From Roseomonas mucosa ATCC BAA-692 (GTDB lineage Bacteria; Pseudomonadota; Alphaproteobacteria; Acetobacterales; Acetobacteraceae), in assembly GCF_000622225.1 (NCBI RefSeq), contig NZ_JHWD01000001.1, positions 62,001 to 126,000 of the forward strand: a stretch of DNA of 64,000 bases, written 5' to 3'. How positions within the stretch are numbered: position 1 is the first letter of the stretch; the number at the start of each line of letters is the position of its first letter. The notes below the pieces were generated by a model. It worked only from the letters and a program-made list of their open reading frames with translations, was not told the DNA's origin and made no database searches. The position numbers and the translations under genes were made by a program. Below, one piece after another: positions 13,624 to 23,623 of the stretch.

Positions 13624-15915
13624 CTAACCACCCCCATCCTCGAACGCCTCCAGCATCCGCTCCGGCGTCACCGGCGCATCCAGCCGCCCCACCCCCGCCG
13701 CACCGGCCAGCGCGTTCCACACCGCCGTCGCCAGCATCAGCGGCGGCTCCCCCACGGCCTTGGAGCGGAAGATGGTGTCTGCCCGGGCGGGGGCATCCGC
13801 CAGCAGCCGCACCTCGAAGACCTCCGGCACGTCGCGGGAGCCGGGAATCTTGTAGGTGGAGGGGCCGAGGGTGCGGAGGCGGCCCTGCGTGTCCCACCAG
13901 AGTTCCTCGCAGGTGAGCCAGCCCAGGCCCTGGACGAAGGCGCCCTCGATCTGGCCGAGGTCCACGGCGGGGTTGAGGGAGCGGCCGCAATCCTGGACGA
14001 GCCAGGCGCCGGTGCAGCGATGCTCGCCGGTCAGCGTGTCCACCTCCACCTCCGCGACCGAGGCGCCATAGGAGAAGTAGAAGAAGGGCTCGCCGCGCAT
14101 GGCGACGGGGTCCCAGCTCAGGCCGGGGGTCTTGTAGTGGCCGGCGGCGGAAAGGGAGACGCGTTTCGCGTGGCAGAGGCGGGCGAGCTCGCCGAAGCCG
14201 AGGCGGTGGTTGCCGGCGCGGGCCTCGTCATCGGCCAGGGTGATGTCGGCGGGGTCCACGGACCAGTGCTCGGCGGCGGCGGCGATCATGCGGGCGCGGA
14301 TGGCGGTGGCGGCGATCTGCGCGGCCCAGCCGTTGAGGTCGGTGCCGGTGCTGGCGGCGGTGGGGGAGGTGTTGGGGACCTCCGCCGTGCTGGTGGCGGT
14401 GATGCGGACGCGGGAAAGGGGGACGCCGAAGGTTTCGGCGACGATCTGGGCGACCTTGATGAAGAGGCCCTGGCCCATCTCGGTGCCGCCGTGGTTCAGG
14501 CGGATGGAGCCGTCGGCATAGACATGCACGAGGGCGCCGGCCTGGTTCATGCTCTGGACGCCGAAGGAGATGCCGAAGGCGAGGACGAAGGAGCCGAGGC
14601 CGCGGCGCTTGTAGGGGTGGGCGGCGTTGAAGGCGTCGACGGCGGCGCGGCGGGCGTCCCAGCCGGACAGGGCCTGGGTTTCGGCCCAGACGCGGCGGAT
14701 GAGGTCGCCTTCCAGGGTCTGGCCATAGGGGGTTTTGTCGTTGTTCTCGCCGCCGGCGAAGTTGCGGGCGCGGACGGCCTCGGGGGTAGAGCCCAGGGCG
14801 CGGGCGAGGTGGCGCACGACATCCTCCGTCAGCAGCACGCCCTGGGGGCCGCCGAAGCCGCGGAAGGCGGTGTTGCTGACGGTGTTGGTGCGGACGACGC
14901 GGCCGTCGATGCGGATATGCGGCACGTCGAGGGCGTTGAGGGCGTGGGTGACGGCGCGGAAGACGACGCCGGTGGAGAGGTCGAGGGTGTGGCCGCCATC
15001 GGCGACCATGAGGGCGTCGAGGGCGAGCAGGCGGCCCGTGTCGTCGAAGCCGGCCTTCCAGCGATAGAGGAAGGGGTGGCGCTTGCCGGTGGCGGCCATG
15101 TCGGCCTTGCGGGAAAGGCGGAGCTTGACCGGGCGGCCGGTGCGGTGGGCGGCGAGGGCGGCGGCGGCGCCGACCCAGGAGGCGTTGCTTTCCTTGCCGC
15201 CGAAGCCGCCGCCCATGCGGCGGGTCTGGACGGTGATGCGGTTGTAGTCGCAGCCGAGGATGCGGGCGGCGATGTGCTGCACCTCGGTCGGGTGCTGGGT
15301 GGAGGAATGGAGGGTGAGGTCGCCGTCCTCGCCGGGGATGGCGAGGCAGATCTGGCCTTCGAGGTAGAAGTGTTCCTGCCCGCCGCAGCGGAACTCGCCG
15401 GAGAGGGTGCGGGGGGCGGTGGCGAGGGCCTGGTCCACGTCGCCCGTGGTCATGACCATGGGGGGGAGGAGGAGGTCGCCCGCCTCCAGCGCGTCCTCGA
15501 TGGAGAGGACGGGGGGCAGTTTCTCCACCTCCGCCGTGACCGTCTTGGCGGCGGCGATGGCGGCGTCGCGGGTGGTGGCGACGACCATGCCGAGGGGCTG
15601 GCCCCAGTGGAGGATCTCGCTTTCCGCGAAGAGGTGTTCGCCCGGCTTGTGGGCGGGGGAGATGTCGTTGCTGCCGGGGATGTCGGCGGGCGTCAGGACC
15701 GCGACGACGCCGGGATGCGCGCGGGCCTCGTCCGTGCGGAGGGCGAGGAGGCGCGCATGGGCGGTGTCGGCGAGGATCAGCGCGGCGTGCAGGGTGCCGG
15801 GGATGTCCGGGATGTCGTCGGCGAAGCGGGCCTGGCCGGTGCAGTGGGCGAGGGCGCTGTCATGGGGGAGGGGGGCGCCGGCGGTGCGGGTCAGGTTGGG
15901 CGGGTTCGTGTCCAT
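13624..15915 (-). CDS. xdhB: Xanthine dehydrogenase, molybdopterin-binding subunit
   Basis: A 763-residue large subunit of a molybdenum hydroxylase that oxidises hypoxanthine and xanthine to urate. Landmarks in order: an N-terminal hammerhead domain (HCTGQARFADDIP at about 24-36), GGQEHFYLEGQ contacting the Mo cofactor, RRMGGGFGGKE, TAFRGFGGPQG, GGTEMGQGLF, and near the C-terminus KAVGEPPLML with the catalytic Glu at 723. The XdhA/XdhB split and the close match of the motifs favour xanthine dehydrogenase over aldehyde or CO dehydrogenases. Its ATG (15915) shares one base with the xdhA stop (TGATG), so translation is coupled. The maturation factor gene xdhC is not adjacent. Confidence 0.93.
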   Translation of the reverse strand: MDTNPPNLTRTAGAPLPHDSALAHCTGQARFADDIPDIPGTLHAALILADTAHARLLALRTDEARAHPGVVAVLTPADIPGSNDISPAHKPGEHLFAESEILHWGQPLGMVVATTRDAAIAAAKTVTAEVEKLPPVLSIEDALEAGDLLLPPMVMTTGDVDQALATAPRTLSGEFRCGGQEHFYLEGQICLAIPGEDGDLTLHSSTQHPTEVQHIAARILGCDYNRITVQTRRMGGGFGGKESNASWVGAAAALAAHRTGRPVKLRLSRKADMAATGKRHPFLYRWKAGFDDTGRLLALDALMVADGGHTLDLSTGVVFRAVTHALNALDVPHIRIDGRVVRTNTVSNTAFRGFGGPQGVLLTEDVVRHLARALGSTPEAVRARNFAGGENNDKTPYGQTLEGDLIRRVWAETQALSGWDARRAAVDAFNAAHPYKRRGLGSFVLAFGISFGVQSMNQAGALVHVYADGSIRLNHGGTEMGQGLFIKVAQIVAETFGVPLSRVRITATSTAEVPNTSPTAASTGTDLNGWAAQIAATAIRARMIAAAAEHWSVDPADITLADDEARAGNHRLGFGELARLCHAKRVSLSAAGHYKTPGLSWDPVAMRGEPFFYFSYGASVAEVEVDTLTGEHRCTGAWLVQDCGRSLNPAVDLGQIEGAFVQGLGWLTCEELWWDTQGRLRTLGPSTYKIPGSRDVPEVFEVRLLADAPARADTIFRSKAVGEPPLMLATAVWNALAGAAGVGRLDAPVTPERMLEAFEDGGG

Positions 15916-17297
15916 CACGCGGCCTCCTGGCCGGACCAGCGGTGCCAGAGGCGCCTGAGCAGGTTGCCGGCGGCGCGCTTGCGATAGGCGGCGCTGGCGC
16001 GCAGGTCGTCGAGCGGGGCGATTTCCGCCATCAGGGCCTCGGCGGCGGCGGCGAAGCTGGCTTCGGTGAAGGGGGCGCCGGCGAGGGCGGCCTCGGCGCC
16101 GGTGGCGCGGGCCGCCTTGGGGCCGAGGCCGCCATGGGCGATGCGGGCGGTGGCGATGCGGTTGCCGTCGCGGGTGAGCAGGACGCTGAGGCCGACGGCG
16201 GTGATGTCCTGGTCGTGGCGGCGGGACAGTTTCTCGCAGGCCATCAGGGCGCCCTCGGGCGGGCGGGGGAGGAAGACGTCGCGGATGACCTCGCCCGTAG
16301 GCTTCAGGGCATTGCGGCGGTAGCCGGTGAGGAAGTCCTCCACCGGCATCTCGCGCTCGCCCTCGGGGCTGGACAGGCGGACCGTGGCGCTGAGGGCGAG
16401 CAGCGGGGGCAGGGCGTCGCCGATCGGCGAGGCGGTGCCGAGATTGCCGCCCAGCGTGCCCATGCCGCGGATCTGGCGGGAACCGAGGCGGCGCAGCAGG
16501 CCGGCGAGGGGAGCGAAGCCGGGCTCCGTGGCGCAGAGGGCGAGGAGGCGGCGGTAGGGGAGGCTGGCGCCGATGCGCAGGCCCCCGGGCGAGACCTCGG
16601 CGATGGCGAGTTCGGGGACGTCGAGGGTGCAGATGACCGCCTCCGGCACCTCGCGGTGCTCGGAGATGCGCAGGCCGAGATCGGTGCCGCCGGCGAGCAG
16701 CCAGGCGCCGGGCTGGGCGGCGCGGAGGGCGACCAGCTCCGCGAGGCTGGCGGGGCGGTGGAAGCTCTGGCTCCCGCTTTGCAGGAGCGGCGCGGCGGGC
16801 AGCGGGGCCGGCGGCGGGGGTGCCGCGGGTTCGGCGGGGAGACGGGCGAAGGCTTCCAGGATCGGGCGGTAGCCGGTGCAGCGGCAGAGATTGCCGGCCA
16901 GCGCCTCGTGCGGGTCGCCGCCCTCGGTCTGGTGCGCCCAGGCGGACATGACGATGCCGGGGGTGCAGAAGCCGCATTGCGTGCCATTGCAGGCGGCCAT
17001 GGTGGACTGCACGGGATGGGCACCGCCGTCGGGGGCGCGCAGCCCCTCCACGGTGCGCAGGCGGCGGCCATGGATCTGGCCCAGGGTGAGGAGGCAGGCA
17101 TTGACCGCGCTGCGGGCACCGTCGGCTTCCTCGATCACCACGGTGCAGGCGCCGCAATCGCCTTCGGCGCAGCCTTCCTTGGTGCCGGTCAGCGCGGCGG
17201 GGCCGCGCAGCCAGTCGAGCAGGGTGGTGGTGGGCGAGAGCTCCGGCGGCAGGTGCCGCGGCTCGTCGTTCAGGTGGAAGGCGATATGGGCCGGCAT
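15915..17297 (-). CDS. xdhA: Xanthine dehydrogenase small subunit (2Fe-2S and FAD)
   Basis: A 460-residue subunit carrying two [2Fe-2S] clusters and FAD. Plant-type ferredoxin ligands: Cys43, Cys48, Cys51 (EGCAEGDCGACTV) and Cys68. Second cluster: Cys108, Cys111 (QCGFCTPG) and Cys138/Cys140 (NLCRCTGY). The FAD domain begins near residue 175 with LAELVALR and contains AGGTDLGLRI and MGTLGGNLGTASPIGD. It passes electrons from the Mo site in XdhB to NAD. ATG 17297 (MPAHIAFHLND) is preferred over a 33-codon extension that looks like non-coding DNA. First gene of the pair, divergent from the ZntB-like gene (196 bp gap, where its promoter must lie). Confidence 0.94.
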   Translation of the reverse strand: MPAHIAFHLNDEPRHLPPELSPTTTLLDWLRGPAALTGTKEGCAEGDCGACTVVIEEADGARSAVNACLLTLGQIHGRRLRTVEGLRAPDGGAHPVQSTMAACNGTQCGFCTPGIVMSAWAHQTEGGDPHEALAGNLCRCTGYRPILEAFARLPAEPAAPPPPAPLPAAPLLQSGSQSFHRPASLAELVALRAAQPGAWLLAGGTDLGLRISEHREVPEAVICTLDVPELAIAEVSPGGLRIGASLPYRRLLALCATEPGFAPLAGLLRRLGSRQIRGMGTLGGNLGTASPIGDALPPLLALSATVRLSSPEGEREMPVEDFLTGYRRNALKPTGEVIRDVFLPRPPEGALMACEKLSRRHDQDITAVGLSVLLTRDGNRIATARIAHGGLGPKAARATGAEAALAGAPFTEASFAAAAEALMAEIAPLDDLRASAAYRKRAAGNLLRRLWHRWSGQEAA

Positions 17298-17493
17298 GGG
17301 AGTGAGCCTAGCAAGGCGGATGCCGGGATCGCCATGGCGGGAATCGCGGGGCGCGGCCGGGGCCGGCGGAGGCGGGCGGGTGGCGGTCCGTGTCATGGAA
17401 CGGACACTCGCCGCGCGGCGGTGCCGGGCTTAGTGCGGGCGGCATGACATCCCTGGATTCCCCGAGCCGCGCCGCCATGCGCCGCCGGCCCGC

Positions 17494-18432
17494 ATGATCC
17501 CGCCGCTTCAGGAAGGGGGCGACCGCAGTCATGGCCGTGTCTGGGTGCTGGACATGCCCGGCTGGCGCTGGACCCACTACGACCTGGTGACGTCCGCGGC
17601 CTTTCCGGCGATCCAGGCGGAGGGATGGGGGGAGGATGTCCTCGCCCTGATGCGCGACAAGGACGAGACGCCGCGCCTGCAGTCGCAGGACGGGCTGGTG
17701 ATGGGCATCCTGCCGGATTTTCCGCACCAGGCCGGGCTGGAATCGCGGGAGGCGGCATACTGGCGCTTCGCCATGCGGGAGGACCGGATCGTCACCGGGC
17801 GGCGGAGCTCGGTGGACGGGCTGTACCATGCCTGGCAGGCGGCCCGCGAAGGACATGCGCCAGAGAGCCCGGCGGCGCTGGTGGACCTGATGCTGGCGCA
17901 TTTCGGGACCGGGGTGGCGCAGCGCGCCGCGGCGCTGGATGACGAGGCGCGGCGGATCGAGGACGACCTCCTGTCCGACGAGCCGAAGCGGGGGCCGGAC
18001 GAGAGCGGGCGCCGGCTGGGGGTGGTGCGGCGCGACGCGACCCGGCTGACGCGCGTCGTCGCGCCGGTGGTGCGCCTGTTGCGGGAGGAGGAGGAGGAGC
18101 TTCCCGACTGGGCGGTGGAGCAGAGCCACGAGACGGCGCGGCGGCGCATCCTCTCGGCGCTGGACGACCTGCGGGCGCTGCAGGAACACGGGCGGGCCTT
18201 GCAGGACGAGCTTTCCGCAAGGCAGGCGGCGGAGACCAACCGCAACGTCAACACCCTGTCGGTGATCACGGCCGTGCTGCTGCCGCCGAGCCTGGTGGCG
18301 GGATTCTTCGGGATGAACACCGGCGGCATGGCCTGGGCCGAGCCGGAACACGGCACGCTCTGGGCCGCGGGGCTGATGCTCGGCTCGGTGGCGGTGACGC
18401 TGCTGCTGCTCAGGCTGCGGCGGATCATCTGA
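17494..18432 (+). CDS. zntB: CorA-family divalent cation transporter, ZntB-like
   Basis: A 312-residue CorA/ZntB family inner-membrane transporter. A large soluble N-terminal domain with coiled helices (about 130-245, ending in NRNVNTLSVITAVLLPPSLVAG) is followed by the signature GMN (273-275, in FFGMNTGGM), and a second membrane helix (about 289-307, AAGLMLGSVAVTLLLL). ZntB proteins move Zn(II); plain CorA moves Mg/Co. The GMNTGGM form and the closing RLRRII are typical of the ZntB branch. The metal is inferred from family only. Monocistronic; the 3' side is followed by a repeat element and the convergent transaldolase. Confidence 0.88.
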   Translation: MIPPLQEGGDRSHGRVWVLDMPGWRWTHYDLVTSAAFPAIQAEGWGEDVLALMRDKDETPRLQSQDGLVMGILPDFPHQAGLESREAAYWRFAMREDRIVTGRRSSVDGLYHAWQAAREGHAPESPAALVDLMLAHFGTGVAQRAAALDDEARRIEDDLLSDEPKRGPDESGRRLGVVRRDATRLTRVVAPVVRLLREEEEELPDWAVEQSHETARRRILSALDDLRALQEHGRALQDELSARQAAETNRNVNTLSVITAVLLPPSLVAGFFGMNTGGMAWAEPEHGTLWAAGLMLGSVAVTLLLLRLRRII

Positions 18433-18580
18433 GGGAGAGCGGAGGCCGTGGCTTCGCGGGCTGCGGCGCGGTGCTGCCCGGCTGAGCGGCGTGTCCGCGC
18501 CGTTGTCCCGGTTCCGGTCATCCTCCGGATCCCGGGATGCTGGCGGCGGGTGCCGGGCCATCGGGGCCGGTGCCCCGGGT

Positions 18581-18638
18581 TGTCCCATGGGACAGGGGGC
18601 CGGGGGAAGGGCAGGGCCTTGCCCCCGGAGTGCCCGGA
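18581..18638 (+). repeat. Palindromic repeat, copy B (variant)
   Basis: A perfect palindrome TGTCCCATGGGACA is followed by GGGGGCC and a GC hairpin GGGGGAAGGGC/GCCTTGCCCCC. The layout matches the second half of the repeat family but lacks the CGGATAGGGGG linker. It lies between the convergent zntB-like and transaldolase genes, 9 bp from the latter's stop codon, and may terminate both. Confidence 0.6.
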
Positions 18639-18646
18639 GATACGGC

Positions 18647-19303
18647 TCAGAGGATGCTCTGGCCGGTCTTCTTCCAGTCGGCCATGAAGCCTTCCAGGCC
18701 CTTGTCGGTCAGCGGGTGCTTGACCAGGGCGCGGATGACGTTGGGCGGCAGGGTGGCGACATGGGCGCCGAGCTTGGCGCACTGGAGCAGGTGGACCGGG
18801 TGGCGGACGGAGGCGGCCAGGACCTCGGTCTTGAGGTGCGGGTAGGCCTTGTAGATCTGCATGATGTCGGCGATCAGCTGCATCCCGTCCTGGCCGGTGT
18901 CGTCGAGGCGGCCGATGAAGGGGCTGACGAAGGTGGCGCCCGCCTTCGCCGCGAGCAGGGCCTGCACGGCGGAGAAGCACAGGGTCACGTTGACCATGGT
19001 GCCGTCGTTCACCATATGTTTGCAGGCCCGCAGCCCGGCTTCCGTGAGCGGCAGCTTGACCACGACGTTGGACGCGATCTTCCGGAGGTGCTCGCCCTCC
19101 CGCATCATGCCGTCATAGTCCAGCGCCGTGACCTCGGCGGAAACAGGGCCCGGGGTGATGTCGCAGATTTCCGCGATGATGTCCCGCATCGGCCGGTTGG
19201 CCTTGGCGATCAGGGAAGGGTTGGTGGTGACGCCGTCGAGCAGGCCGGTTTCGGCCAGGGAGCGGATTTCGGAGACATCCGCGGTGTCGACGAAGAATTT
19301 CAT
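18647..19303 (-). CDS. tal: Transaldolase / fructose-6-phosphate aldolase family (TalC type)
   Basis: A 218-residue small-type transaldolase. The Schiff-base Lys is Lys83 in [12 protein letters not shown]. Other family features: [14 protein letters not shown] at the start, [10 protein letters not shown] (23-32), [19 protein letters not shown] and [15 protein letters not shown]. Transfers dihydroxyacetone units in the pentose phosphate pathway; the closely related FSA enzymes cleave fructose-6-phosphate, and the two cannot be separated safely by eye. Divergent from priA with only 37 bp between start codons, so the promoters overlap. Confidence 0.95.
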   Translation of the reverse strand: MKFFVDTADVSEIRSLAETGLLDGVTTNPSLIAKANRPMRDIIAEICDITPGPVSAEVTALDYDGMMREGEHLRKIASNVVVKLPLTEAGLRACKHMVNDGTMVNVTLCFSAVQALLAAKAGATFVSPFIGRLDDTGQDGMQLIADIMQIYKAYPHLKTEVLAASVRHPVHLLQCAKLGAHVATLPPNVIRALVKHPLTDKGLEGFMADWKKTGQSIL

Positions 19304-19340
19304 GGGTCACGATCCCGTTCTGGTTGCGCAGGCATAGCCC

Positions 19341-21581
19341 ATGGTGGCCCCCCGCAGAAAGCCTGGAGCTGTGAAACCGGTCGGCCCCGTGCGTCCGCGC
19401 GTGAAGGTGCTGCTGCCGCTGCCGCTGGACGGCGCCTATGACTATGGGGTGCCGGAAGGCATGGCCGTACCCCCGCCCGGCACTTTCGTGGAGGTGCCCT
19501 TCGGCGGGCGCGAGCTGCGCGGCGTGGTCTGGGACGGAGCGCCGGACCCGACGCTGTCCGAAGGCAAGCTGAAGAACCTGCTCGGCACGCTGATCGTGCC
19601 GCCGATGACCGGCAGCCTGCGGCGATTCGTGGACTGGGTGGCGGCCTATACGATGGCGCCGCCCGGCGCGGTGCTGCGCATGGCGATGAGCGTGCCCTCG
19701 GCGCTCGACCCACCGGGGCAGCAGGCGGGGTGGCGGCTTTCGGCCGCGGGCGAGGCGGCGCGGAACGGGGCGCCGGGCTACCGGCTGACCGAGGGGCGGC
19801 GGCGGATCCTGGACGTGCTGCTGCCGGGCGAGATCCGCTCGGGCGCGGAGATCGCGGACGAGGCCGGGACCTCGGCCTCGGTGCTGCGGGGGCTGGCGGA
19901 TCACGGGCTGGTGGAGCCGGCGCTGATGCCGCGCCCCGTGGCCTTTCCCACGCCCGACCCGGCGCATCCCGGCCCGTCGCTGATGCCGGAGCAGGAGCAG
20001 GCGGCGGCGTCGCTGCGCGAGCTGGTGGATTCGCGGAAGTTCGGCGTGACGCTGCTGGCCGGGGTCACCGGCTCGGGCAAGACCGAGGTCTATCTGGACG
20101 CGGTGGCGGAGACGCTGCGGCAGGGGCGGCAGGCGCTGGTGCTGCTGCCGGAGATCGCCCTGTCCACCCAGTGGCTGGAGCGCTTCGAGGGCCGCTTCGG
20201 CTGCGAGCCGGCGATGTGGCATTCGGAACTGGGCGGGCGGCGGCGGCGCAACACCTGGCGCGCGGTGGCGGAAGGGGAGGCCAAGGTGCTGGTGGGGGCA
20301 CGCTCGGCGCTGTTCCTGCCCTTTCCCGACCTGGGCCTGATCATCGTGGACGAGGAGCACGAGACCGCCTTCAAGCAGGAGGAGGGCGTGATCTACCACG
20401 CCCGCGACATGGCGGTGGTGCGGGCGCGCTTCGCCCAGGCGGGATGCGTGCTGGTCTCGGCCACGCCCTCGCTGGAAACGCTGACCAATGCGGAGACCGG
20501 GCGCTATACCGCCCTGAACCTGCCGCGGCGGCACGGAGCGGCGGGGCTGCCCGAGGTGACGGTGCTGGACCTGCGCAAGACGCCGCCGGAGCGGGGGCGC
20601 TTCATCGCGCCGCCGCTGGTGCAGGCGGTGAACGAGACCCTGGCGCGGGGCGAGCAGGCGATGCTCTTCCTGAATCGGCGCGGCTATGCCCCGTTGACGC
20701 TCTGCCGCACCTGCGGCCACCGGATGCGCTGCCCCAACTGCACCGCCTGGCTGGTGGAGCACCGGGCGCAGCGGCGGCTGCAATGCCACCATTGCGGCCA
20801 CACGGAGCCGACGCCCCAGTTCTGTCCGGAATGCGGGGCGGAGGGCAGCCTGACCGCGATCGGGCCGGGGGTGGAGCGGGTGCAGGAGGAGGCGGCGCTG
20901 CTCTTTCCCGAGGCGCGGCGGCTGGTCATGGCCTCGGATACCATTCCCGGCCCGGCGGCAGCCGCCGAGGCGGCGCGGCAGATCGCCGAGCGCGAGGTGG
21001 ACCTCGTGATCGGCACGCAGATCGTGGCCAAGGGCTGGCATTTCCCGCACCTGACGCTGGTGGGGGTGGTGGATGCGGATCTGGGGCTGGCCGGCGGAGA
21101 CCTGCGGGCCGCGGAGCGGACGGTGCAGCTTCTCCATCAGGTCTCCGGGCGCGCGGGGCGCGCGGAAAGCCCGGGGCGGGTGATGCTGCAATCCTGGGTG
21201 CCGGACCATCCGGTGATGATGGCCCTCGTCTCGGGCGACCTGGACAGCTTCATGGCCGAGGAGGCCGCCGCCCGCCGCCCGGGCGGCTGGCCGCCCTTCG
21301 GCCGCTTGGCGGCGCTGATCGTGAGCTCGGAGGACGAGCGGGCGGCGGACCGGGTGGCGCGCGACCTGGGGCTTTCCGCCCCGGGCGGCGAGGGGGTGCA
21401 GGTGCTGGGCCCGGCCCCGGCCCCGCTCGCCCTGCTGCGCGGGCGGCACCGTCGGCGGCTGCTGCTGAAGGCCCGGCGCGACGTGGCGGTGCAGCCGCTG
21501 CTGTGGGACTGGCTGGGGCGGGTCGATGTGCCGGCCTCGGTGCGGATCCAGGTGGATGTGGACCCGGTGAGCTTTCTCTAG
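19341..21581 (+). CDS. priA: Primosomal replication helicase PriA
   Basis: A 746-residue 3'-to-5' helicase that restarts stalled replication forks. An N-terminal 3'BD domain (about 20-115), Walker [10 protein letters not shown] (241-249), Walker B IIVDEEHE, then a zinc-binding insert with [13 protein letters not shown] and [18 protein letters not shown] (eight Cys, two zinc sites), and helicase motifs such as [13 protein letters not shown] and QVSGRAGRA. All key residues appear intact. Start ATG 19341; the leading 20 residues are basic and Pro-rich. In many alphaproteobacteria priA lies near xerC and the atp genes, as here. Confidence 0.97.
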   Translation: MVAPRRKPGAVKPVGPVRPRVKVLLPLPLDGAYDYGVPEGMAVPPPGTFVEVPFGGRELRGVVWDGAPDPTLSEGKLKNLLGTLIVPPMTGSLRRFVDWVAAYTMAPPGAVLRMAMSVPSALDPPGQQAGWRLSAAGEAARNGAPGYRLTEGRRRILDVLLPGEIRSGAEIADEAGTSASVLRGLADHGLVEPALMPRPVAFPTPDPAHPGPSLMPEQEQAAASLRELVDSRKFGVTLLAGVTGSGKTEVYLDAVAETLRQGRQALVLLPEIALSTQWLERFEGRFGCEPAMWHSELGGRRRRNTWRAVAEGEAKVLVGARSALFLPFPDLGLIIVDEEHETAFKQEEGVIYHARDMAVVRARFAQAGCVLVSATPSLETLTNAETGRYTALNLPRRHGAAGLPEVTVLDLRKTPPERGRFIAPPLVQAVNETLARGEQAMLFLNRRGYAPLTLCRTCGHRMRCPNCTAWLVEHRAQRRLQCHHCGHTEPTPQFCPECGAEGSLTAIGPGVERVQEEAALLFPEARRLVMASDTIPGPAAAAEAARQIAEREVDLVIGTQIVAKGWHFPHLTLVGVVDADLGLAGGDLRAAERTVQLLHQVSGRAGRAESPGRVMLQSWVPDHPVMMALVSGDLDSFMAEEAAARRPGGWPPFGRLAALIVSSEDERAADRVARDLGLSAPGGEGVQVLGPAPAPLALLRGRHRRRLLLKARRDVAVQPLLWDWLGRVDVPASVRIQVDVDPVSFL

Positions 21582-21599
21582 CGGCGGTTCTTCATGGCT

Positions 21600-21633
21600 G
21601 GCCCCGGGCAGAGGCTCCGCCTCCCCGGGCCTG
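21600..21633. terminator. GC hairpin after priA (repeat family, copy G)
   Basis: GGCCCCGGGCAGAGGC / GCCTCCCCGGGCC form a long GC stem 18 bp after the priA stop. No T-run follows, so termination efficiency is unclear. It resembles the second hairpin of the dispersed repeat. Confidence 0.5.
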
Positions 21634-21645
21634 CCAGATCCATCC

Positions 21646-21661
21646 ATCATATTGATATGAT
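21646..21661. promoter_or_regulatory. AT-rich perfect palindrome, candidate operator
   Basis: ATCATAT-TG-ATATGAT is a perfect 7-2-7 palindrome in otherwise GC-rich DNA, upstream of the MFS sugar transporter gene (348 bp from its start). The size fits a dimeric MarR- or GntR-type regulator. No cognate regulator gene adjoins it. Confidence 0.4.
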
Positions 21662-22009
21662 AGAGGTTTGCGCCGCGGCTTTCCTGGCTTTGCGGCACAA
21701 TGGCGGTTGAAGCGGCGCGCTGCGTTGCGATATGTGTCCCCTCACGCGGGCATCGGTGCCTGGGCTGCGGGGCGGTTCTGCCGGCCCCGGCCCGCCGGCT
21801 TGGTCTTCCTGAAGAAGAGGGTTGCCGGTTTTCCCGGTGGGGCCTTGGCGAGCCCTGCCCGTTCCGATGCGCGTCTTCACCGATCCGCCGGGCCGTGCCG
21901 GGTGGACCAGAGCATGGCCCCCGGCTCGGCGTGGGGGTCCCCACACCCCAGGAGGTTCCGGCGCGCGCCCGGCGCGCGCCCGACTTTCGCGAACCAGCGG
22001 AGCGATCCA

Positions 22010-23572
22010 ATGGCCGATACGCGCGCCGCCCCCATGGTGGAGACACCGACCGTGGGGGCAGCTTCCTCAGGCAACGCCTTCCTGCTGGCCATCACCGCGG
22101 TGATGGCGGTGGCGGGCTTCCTCTATGGCTACGACACCGGGATCATCTCCGGCGCCCTGCTGCAGATCACGCAGGAGTTCGGGCTGGGCCACCGGATGCA
22201 GGAGGTGGTGACCGCCTCCATCCTGGTGGGGGCCGTGCTGGGTGCCCTCGGCACCGGCTGGCTGTCGGAACGGATCGGGCGGCGGCGCACCGTGATGGTG
22301 GTGGCCACGGTCTTCTGCCTGGGGGCGCTGGCCTCGTCGCTCGCCCGATCGCCGCTGGAGCTGTCGCTGTCGCGGGTGTTCCTGGGCCTCGCGGTGGGCG
22401 GTTCCTCGCAGGTGGTGCCCGTCTATATCGCGGAACTGGCGCCGGCGGCGCGGCGCGGGCGGCTGGTGATCACCTTCAACCTGGCCATCGGCATCGGCAT
22501 CCTGCTGGCCAATGTCGTGGGCGTGGCGCTGCATGGGCTCTGGTCATGGCGGATGATGATCGCGGTGGCGATCCTGCCGGCGGCGCTGCTGTTGCTGGCC
22601 ATGCTGCGCCTGCCGGAAAGCCCGCGCTGGCTGGTCGGGGCCGACCGGCCGCGGGAGGCACGGGAAGTCCTGTCCTCCGTGCGGGGTGACGAGCGGCAGG
22701 CGCGGGCCGAACTGCGCGAGATCCACCGGGTCGCCCGGCGCGAGCGTGACGCGGCGGAGCGGGGCTGGGGCGCCCTGGCGCAGCCCTGGCTGCGGCCGGC
22801 GCTGGTGGCGGCGCTGGGCGTGGCGGCCTTCACCCAGCTCTCGGGGCTGGAGATGATGATCTACTATACGCCGACCATCCTGGCCGGGGCGGGCTTCTCG
22901 CAGTCCGTGGCGCTATGGTCCAGCCTGAGCCTGGCGGTGATGTACGTAATCATGACCTTCATCGGCCGCTCCATCGTGGACCGGGTGGGCCGGCGCGGGC
23001 TGATGCTGGTGATGATCCCCGGCACCGTGGTGACGCTGCTGGTGCTCGGCGGGCTGTTCAAGGCGGGCATGGCAACGGATGAGCATGCCTGGCTGGTGGT
23101 GGGCTGCCTGCTGCTCTTCATGCTGTTCAATGCCGGCGGCATCCAGGTGGTGGGCTGGCTGCTGGGATCGGAGATGTTTCCGCTTTCCGTCCGGGGCAAG
23201 GCGAGCAGTGCCCATGCGGCCACGCTCTGGGGCTCCAACCTCCTGGTCACCGCCACGGCGCTGTCCCTGGTGCATTATGCCGGGGTGCACGGGATGATGT
23301 GGACCTATGCGGCGCTGAACCTGACCTCCTTCGTCTTCGTGCTGAAGCGGGTGCCGGAAACCCGGGGGCGGACGCTGGAGGAGATCGAGACCTCGCTGCG
23401 CGAGGGGGGCTTCCTGCCGGGGCGGCAGCGCGGCGAGGCGCCGGCCGGCCACGATGCCCTGGCCGCCCCCCCGGGGCTGACGGGCCCTGCGGCACCCTGG
23501 GGCCGGGCCGGATCGGGCATTCCCGAGGTGGCGCTGGGCGGCAGCGCCGCCTCGCTTGCACCAAAGGAATAG
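22010..23572 (+). CDS. MFS transporter, sugar porter family
   Basis: A 520-residue 12-helix transporter. Sugar-porter signatures are all present: GFLYGYDTGIISGAL in helix 1, SERIGRRRT between helices 2 and 3, a central PESPRWLVG after helix 6, FTQLSGLEMMIYYTPTI in helix 7, DRVGRRGLM after helix 8, and PETRGRTLEEIE after helix 12. It is a proton-coupled importer of a monosaccharide, possibly a pentose or hexose. The 45-residue C-terminal tail is Gly/Ala-rich. ATG 22010 leaves a 26-residue cytoplasmic N-terminus before the first helix. It has no sugar-metabolism neighbours apart from the transaldolase 2.7 kb away. Confidence 0.92.
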   Translation: MADTRAAPMVETPTVGAASSGNAFLLAITAVMAVAGFLYGYDTGIISGALLQITQEFGLGHRMQEVVTASILVGAVLGALGTGWLSERIGRRRTVMVVATVFCLGALASSLARSPLELSLSRVFLGLAVGGSSQVVPVYIAELAPAARRGRLVITFNLAIGIGILLANVVGVALHGLWSWRMMIAVAILPAALLLLAMLRLPESPRWLVGADRPREAREVLSSVRGDERQARAELREIHRVARRERDAAERGWGALAQPWLRPALVAALGVAAFTQLSGLEMMIYYTPTILAGAGFSQSVALWSSLSLAVMYVIMTFIGRSIVDRVGRRGLMLVMIPGTVVTLLVLGGLFKAGMATDEHAWLVVGCLLLFMLFNAGGIQVVGWLLGSEMFPLSVRGKASSAHAATLWGSNLLVTATALSLVHYAGVHGMMWTYAALNLTSFVFVLKRVPETRGRTLEEIETSLREGGFLPGRQRGEAPAGHDALAAPPGLTGPAAPWGRAGSGIPEVALGGSAASLAPKE

Positions 23573-23623
23573 GAGGCCGGGAGGGGATGCCGGTTCCCCC
23601 GTGGCTTCCCGGCCGGGCGGGGG

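Larger units (their letters stand above)
21582..22009. other. 428-bp gap between priA and the MFS transporter gene
   Basis: Holds a GC hairpin of the repeat family type (21600-21633) directly after priA and an AT-rich perfect palindrome (21646-21661). The rest, up to a TTCGCGAACC tract before the start codon, has no gene-like frame that matches the codon bias; the open frame continuing upstream of 22010 looks random. Confidence 0.4.
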
